Source: an uncultured Clostridia bacterium (lineage in GTDB: Bacteria; Bacillota; Clostridia; Oscillospirales; Acutalibacteraceae). Taken from it: a DNA stretch of 9,552 nucleotides. The position numbers were made by a program, and so were the translations under genes. Positions 5,752 to 9,552 of this stretch are shown piece after piece. Under the pieces are notes generated by a model. The model was given only the letters and a program-made list of their open reading frames with translations, ran no database searches and was not told the origin of the DNA. Numbering within the stretch: position 1 is the first letter of the stretch; the number at the start of each line of letters is the position of its first letter. The DNA lies in the NCBI GenBank assembly GCA_945875045.1, contig CAMCIX010000035.1:1-9552 (forward strand). The letters are read 5' to 3'.

Positions 5752-6954
5752 ATGGCAAAGGCAAAATTTGAACGCACTAAGCCCCATGTAAACATTGGTA
5801 CCATTGGTCACGTTGACCATGGTAAAACAACCTTAACCGCAGCTATCACTAAGTACCTTTCTTTAAAGGGTCAGGCTCAGTTTGAGGACTACGCAAACAT
5901 CGATAAGGCTCCCGAGGAGAGAGAGCGCGGAATTACAATTAATACCGCTCACGTTGAGTATGAGACCGATACACGTCACTATGCTCACGTTGACTGCCCC
6001 GGACACGCCGACTATGTTAAGAACATGATTACCGGTGCGGCTCAGATGGACGGCGCTATACTCGTTATCGCTGCTACCGACGGCCCGATGGCTCAGACCA
6101 AGGAGCACCTTCTCCTTGCCCGTCAGGTTGGCGTTCCTTACATTGTTGTATTCATGAACAAGTGCGACCAGGTTGACGACGAAGAGCTCTTAGAGCTTGT
6201 TGAAATGGAAATCCGTGAGACTCTTGACAAGTACGAGTTCCCCGGCGACGACACCCCGATCATCAAGGGCTCTGCTCTTGTTGCTCTTGAGTGCACTTCC
6301 ACCGATCCTAACGCTCCCGAGTATGCTCCTATTAAAGAGCTTATGGACGCTGTTGACAGCTATATCCCGACTCCGGACCGCAAGTCTGACCTCCCGTTCC
6401 TTATGCCGATCGAGGACGTTATGACCATTTCAGGACGTGGTACTGTTGTTACCGGTCGTGTTGAGCGCGGACAGCTTAACGCCGGCGACGAGGTTGAGAT
6501 CATCGGTCTTACCGAGGAGAGAAAGAAAACCGTTGTTACTTCTATGGAAATGTTCCGCAAGACCCTCGACTTCTGCGAGGCGGGCGATAACGTAGGTGCT
6601 CTTCTCCGCGGCATAGGCCGTGACGAGGTTGAGCGCGGTCAGGTTCTCTGCAAACCCGGCTCTATTCATCCCCACACCAAGTTCCACGGTCAGGTTTACG
6701 TCCTCAATAAGGAAGAGGGCGGCCGTCACACTCCGTTCTTCAACAACTACCGTCCTCAGTTCTACTTCAGAACTACCGACGTTACAGGCGTTATCACTCT
6801 TCCGGAGGGCACCGAGATGTGCATGCCCGGCGATAACGTAGAGATGGACGTTGAGCTTATCACTCCTATCGCTATTGAAGAGGGACTCCGTTTCGCTATC
6901 CGTGAAGGCGGACGTACCGTTGGTTCAGGCGTTGTTACAAAGGTTAACGAATAA
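5752..6954 (+). CDS. tuf: Elongation factor Tu
   Basis: EF-Tu delivers aminoacyl-tRNA to the ribosomal A site as a GTP complex. The product has 400 residues, starting at ATG 5752 with AAGGAGG (5736-5742) 9 nt upstream. GTPase motifs are complete: GHVDHGKTT (19-27), RGITIN (59-64), DCPGH (81-85), NKCD (136-139) and the GSAL guanine-binding loop. VDHGK and the following switch regions match EF-Tu, not EF-G or IF2. Domains II and III follow ([13 protein letters not shown]; the C-terminus contains [13 protein letters not shown]). It is last in the str operon and is closed by the terminator at 6978. No unusual insertion was noticed. Confidence 0.98.
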   Translation: MAKAKFERTKPHVNIGTIGHVDHGKTTLTAAITKYLSLKGQAQFEDYANIDKAPEERERGITINTAHVEYETDTRHYAHVDCPGHADYVKNMITGAAQMDGAILVIAATDGPMAQTKEHLLLARQVGVPYIVVFMNKCDQVDDEELLELVEMEIRETLDKYEFPGDDTPIIKGSALVALECTSTDPNAPEYAPIKELMDAVDSYIPTPDRKSDLPFLMPIEDVMTISGRGTVVTGRVERGQLNAGDEVEIIGLTEERKKTVVTSMEMFRKTLDFCEAGDNVGALLRGIGRDEVERGQVLCKPGSIHPHTKFHGQVYVLNKEEGGRHTPFFNNYRPQFYFRTTDVTGVITLPEGTEMCMPGDNVEMDVELITPIAIEEGLRFAIREGGRTVGSGVVTKVNE

Positions 6955-6977
6955 TATTTGTTAATTAAACACCAAAG

Positions 6978-7005
6978 AGCCGATCGTTAAACGGTCGGCT
7001 TTTTC
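6978..7005 (+). terminator. Intrinsic terminator of the str operon
   Basis: AGCCGATCG (6978-6986) pairs with CGGTCGGCT (6992-7000), nine pairs with one G-T, around a TTAAA loop. The T-run (7000-7004) follows immediately. It separates tuf from the hydrolase gene, whose ribosome binding site begins only 7 nt later. Confidence 0.85.
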
Positions 7006-7024
7006 TGCATAAGGAGAAATATTA

Positions 7025-7681
7025 ATGGAGCTTAAAGGCACAAAAATTAACTTTTTAGGCGACAGTATTACCGAGGGTCACGGAACATCCGCGCCTGAAA
7101 ACACCTTTTGTATGCTGATTGAGCGGGAGTACGAGGCGATTTGCCAGAATTACGGTATAGGCGGCACCCGCATAGCAAGGCAGCATACACCGTCGTGCGA
7201 AGCAAGGTGGGATAAGGATTTCTGCTCAAGAGTAGCAGAACTGGACGCGGACGCAGATATTGTCGTGGTTTTCGGCGGAACAAACGATTTCGGTCACGGC
7301 GACGCGCCGCTCGGCACTATGAGCGACCGCACGCCCGACACCTTTTACGGGGCTTTGCATACCCTTTATACCAAGCTTTTGGAGAAATTTCCCGAAAGCC
7401 CGATTGTCGTTATAACTCCTTTGCACCGACTTAACGAGGACAATCCGCGCGGCGACGGCAACAAACCGCAGGACGTAGGCGTACTAAAGACCTATGTTGA
7501 AATTATACGCGAGGTTGCGGAGTACTACTCCCTGCCGCTGCTTGACCTGTATAAGGAAAGCGGCTTACAGCCAAAGGTTCCGGTTATACAGGAAAAATAC
7601 GTCCCCGACGGGCTTCACCCTAATGACGAGGGACATAAAATTTTAGCGCGTAAAATATCCAATTTCTTGGGATCACTTTAA
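7025..7681 (+). CDS. SGNH/GDSL-type esterase or lipase-like hydrolase
   Basis: This is a 218-residue enzyme of the SGNH hydrolase fold, starting at ATG 7025 with AAGGAG (7011-7016) 8 nt upstream. Block I, FLGDSITEG, gives the nucleophile Ser14. The block II glycine lies in YGIGGTRI (43-50). Block III GGTND (84-88) gives the oxyanion Asn87. Block V DGLHPNDEGH gives Asp195 and His198. All four signature residues are therefore present, and activity as an ester hydrolase (esterase, acyl- or acetyl-hydrolase) is likely. There is no signal peptide or membrane segment, so it should be cytoplasmic. The substrate cannot be told from sequence. It stands alone: terminators lie on both sides, and polC faces it. 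No clear promoter is visible in the short gap after tuf, so its transcription may depend on readthrough. Confidence 0.88.
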   Translation: MELKGTKINFLGDSITEGHGTSAPENTFCMLIEREYEAICQNYGIGGTRIARQHTPSCEARWDKDFCSRVAELDADADIVVVFGGTNDFGHGDAPLGTMSDRTPDTFYGALHTLYTKLLEKFPESPIVVITPLHRLNEDNPRGDGNKPQDVGVLKTYVEIIREVAEYYSLPLLDLYKESGLQPKVPVIQEKYVPDGLHPNDEGHKILARKISNFLGSL

Positions 7682-7688
7682 CACGATT

Positions 7689-7722
7689 AAACAGCCGACC
7701 GTTTTTTAGCGGTCGGCTGTTT
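7689..7722. terminator. Bidirectional terminator between hydrolase gene and polC
   Basis: AAACAGCCGACCG-type arms (7689-7701 and 7710-7722) form a perfect 13-bp stem around TTTTTTAG. It ends in TTT on both strands and lies 7 bp from each stop codon. This suits termination of the two convergent genes, although the T-tails are short. Confidence 0.8.
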
Positions 7723-7728
7723 GCAGTC

Positions 7729-9552
7729 TTAAAACATAGAAATTTGGTTTGTATCGGGCAGGTCGTTCATTGCGCCGAGGCTTGCCAAATTCTGAATAAT
7801 GGTTTTGGAGACCCCCGCCTCTAACTGAAAATCCTCAATTGAGACGAAGTTGCCCCGCTGTGCCGCCTCGTAGATAGAGTACGCCGCCTTTTCTCCTACG
7901 CCCGAAAGCGCGCCGAAGGGCAGGCGCATTTTGCCGTCCTCGGGAACATACTTCATCGCGTGGGATTTGGTTATATCAATAGGCAGTACCCCTATTCCGC
8001 GGGACATCATCTCGTTAAAGATAAGCATATTGTTATAAACGTCAAGCTCCTTTTTGGTAGCCTCCTTGCCCTTTGCCTTGATGTTTTGGAGATACCTCCT
8101 TACTGCCTCCTTGCCCTGCATTACGGTAGGCACGTCCACGTCCTCGGGGCGGGCGGTGAAGTAGGCGCAGTAGAATTCAAGCGGGCGGTGCACCTTATAC
8201 CACGCAAGGCGCAGAGCCGAAATAACATACGCCGCGGCATGAGCCTTCGGGAACATATACTTAATCTTGTGACAGCTGTCGATATACCATTCGGGAACGC
8301 CGTGGGAGCGCATTTCCTCCTCCATTGCGCCCCATTCCTCGGCGGAAACCTTGCCCTTTGCGACAAGCCCCTTACGCACGGTCTCTGTAATCTTAAACGC
8401 CTTGCCCTCCTCAAGACCCTGATGAATAAGGTAAACCATTATGTTGTCACGGGTTCCTATAACCTCGGAAATGGTGCAGGTGCCGTTGTCGATAAGGTCC
8501 TTTGCGTTGCCGAGCCACACGTCGGTACCGTGGGAGAGACCCGAAATCTGCAATAGGTCGGAGAAGTTCTTAGGCTTGCAGTCCATAAGCATTTCCCGCA
8601 CGAACGGCGTGCCAAACTCGGGCAGACAGTAGGTGCCCGTTCGGGAATCAATTTCATCGGGAGTAACCCCCAGCGCCTCGGTCGAGACAAACAGGCTGTA
8701 AACCTCGGGGTCGCTCATCGAAACGTCGTTTACGGGGATACCCGTGTACTCCTCAAGATATTTATATGTAGTCGGCACAACGTGACCCAATTCGTCCAGC
8801 TTTAATATCGTATCGTGAATCGAGTGGAAGTCAAAGTGTGTGGTAATTATATCGGAATTAACGTCGTCCGCGGGGTGCTGAACGGGGCAGAAATCGTAAA
8901 TCGTCTTGTCCCTCGGCACAATTATCATTCCTGCAGGATGCTGACCCGTGGTTTGCTTAATCTGCGCCTTTTCAACGAGGGAAGCCAAGCGGTTTAATTC
9001 CGCATTGCTCAATGTCACGCCCTTTTTCTCGGCATACGCTTTTGCAAAGCCGAAGGCGGTTTTTTCAGCAACCGTAGAGATTGTACCCGCCTTAAACACG
9101 TTTTCTCTGCCGAATAGGGTTTCGGTGTACTTTTGCACCGAGTTTTGAAATTCGTCCGAAAAGTTAAGGTCAATATCGGGAACCTTGTCGCCCTTGAATC
9201 CTAAAAAGGTCTCGAACGGAATATCGTGACCGTTGCGGTTAAGGGGTGCGCCGCATTTTGGGCAGTTCTTTTCGGGCAAATCGAAGCCCGAGCCGACCTC
9301 GCCCTTTAAGAAAAACTCGCTGTGACGGCACTTAGGGCAGACGTAGTGGGGAGGAAGCGGGTTAACCTCCGAAATTCCCGCCATTGTCGCAACAAATGAG
9401 GAGCCTACAGACCCACGCGAGCCGACTAAATAACCGTTTTCCTCGCTGTATGCAACTAATTTTTGCGCCGAAATATACATTATTGAAAAGCCGTTGTTGA
9501 TTATGGAATTAAGCTCCTTATCAAGGCGCTTTTCCACCACCTCGGGCAGGGG
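7729..9552 (-). CDS. polC: DNA polymerase III alpha subunit, PolC type (C-terminal part, runs off the window)
   Basis: PolC is the main replicative polymerase of low-GC Gram-positive bacteria. The visible 607 codons are open at the right edge (frame continues PLPE before [10 protein letters not shown]), so no start is present and a full protein of about 1,400 residues is expected. Counting from VVEKR as residue 1, the sequence shows [16 protein letters not shown] (37-51), a zinc module with Cys68, Cys71, Cys93 and Cys96, and the palm carboxylates Asp122 and Asp124 in PDIDLNFS. Next come [13 protein letters not shown] and [10 protein letters not shown], typical of PolC fingers. A helix-hairpin-helix-like [12 protein letters not shown] region precedes the C-terminal QISMF, which fits the QxSxF beta-clamp-binding motif. 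The proofreading exonuclease and OB domains would lie outside the window. No damage is seen. Confidence 0.97.
   Translation of the reverse strand, partial: PLPEVVEKRLDKELNSIINNGFSIMYISAQKLVAYSEENGYLVGSRGSVGSSFVATMAGISEVNPLPPHYVCPKCRHSEFFLKGEVGSGFDLPEKNCPKCGAPLNRNGHDIPFETFLGFKGDKVPDIDLNFSDEFQNSVQKYTETLFGRENVFKAGTISTVAEKTAFGFAKAYAEKKGVTLSNAELNRLASLVEKAQIKQTTGQHPAGMIIVPRDKTIYDFCPVQHPADDVNSDIITTHFDFHSIHDTILKLDELGHVVPTTYKYLEEYTGIPVNDVSMSDPEVYSLFVSTEALGVTPDEIDSRTGTYCLPEFGTPFVREMLMDCKPKNFSDLLQISGLSHGTDVWLGNAKDLIDNGTCTISEVIGTRDNIMVYLIHQGLEEGKAFKITETVRKGLVAKGKVSAEEWGAMEEEMRSHGVPEWYIDSCHKIKYMFPKAHAAAYVISALRLAWYKVHRPLEFYCAYFTARPEDVDVPTVMQGKEAVRRYLQNIKAKGKEATKKELDVYNNMLIFNEMMSRGIGVLPIDITKSHAMKYVPEDGKMRLPFGALSGVGEKAAYSIYEAAQRGNFVSIEDFQLEAGVSKTIIQNLASLGAMNDLPDTNQISMF

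Noticed and set aside
7960..8556. 198-codon plus-strand ORF opposite polC
   Set aside because: It is antisense to well-conserved PolC sequence and has no family resemblance.

Overview
The window looks like a Gram-positive Clostridia chromosome, probably an anaerobic gut member of the Oscillospiraceae/Ruminococcus group. The supporting signs are a PolC-type replicase, a clostridial-length S12 (140 residues), strong AGGAGG ribosome binding sites, a secreted protein ending in a type I dockerin (the cellulosome docking module), and an intergenic GAGGGAG/CTCCCTC palindrome of a kind I recall from gut Clostridia. The species assignment is inference.

Layout. Positions 1-142 hold a REP-like palindrome and no gene. 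Positions 143-2005 (minus strand) hold a secreted protein with a signal peptide, two tandem ~150-residue tryptophan-rich (ChW-like) units, a C39-like cysteine peptidase and a C-terminal dockerin. This reading frame is cut by one in-frame TAA (1424-1426) between the two repeat units, so it reads as two ORFs that were evidently one gene. Positions about 2042-2363 hold a compact convergent pair of transcription units that I interpret as a type I toxin-antitoxin module of the Fst/TxpA/holin-like kind. It contains a 28-residue hydrophobic peptide gene (2156-2242, minus), a short antisense RNA (about 2076-2168, plus), near-consensus promoters facing each other, a shared bidirectional terminator, and a perfect hairpin over the toxin ribosome binding site. 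The peptide is far below normal ORF cutoffs and is the most interesting content here.

Positions 2416-7004 are the classic str operon on the plus strand: promoter, rpsL (S12), rpsG (S7), fusA (EF-G) and tuf (EF-Tu), closed by an intrinsic terminator. A hairpin pair lies between rpsL and rpsG, and a possible extra promoter lies ahead of tuf. Positions 7025-7681 (plus) encode a small cytoplasmic SGNH/GDSL hydrolase, flanked on both sides by terminators with nearly the same stem sequence. Positions 7729-9552 (minus, running off the right edge) encode the C-terminal part of PolC, converging on the hydrolase over a shared bidirectional terminator.

The str operon and polC are core translation and replication genes and look intact. 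The accessory interest lies in the left 2.4 kb: an interrupted dockerin peptidase gene next to an apparently unannotated small-RNA/peptide module directly upstream of the str operon promoter.
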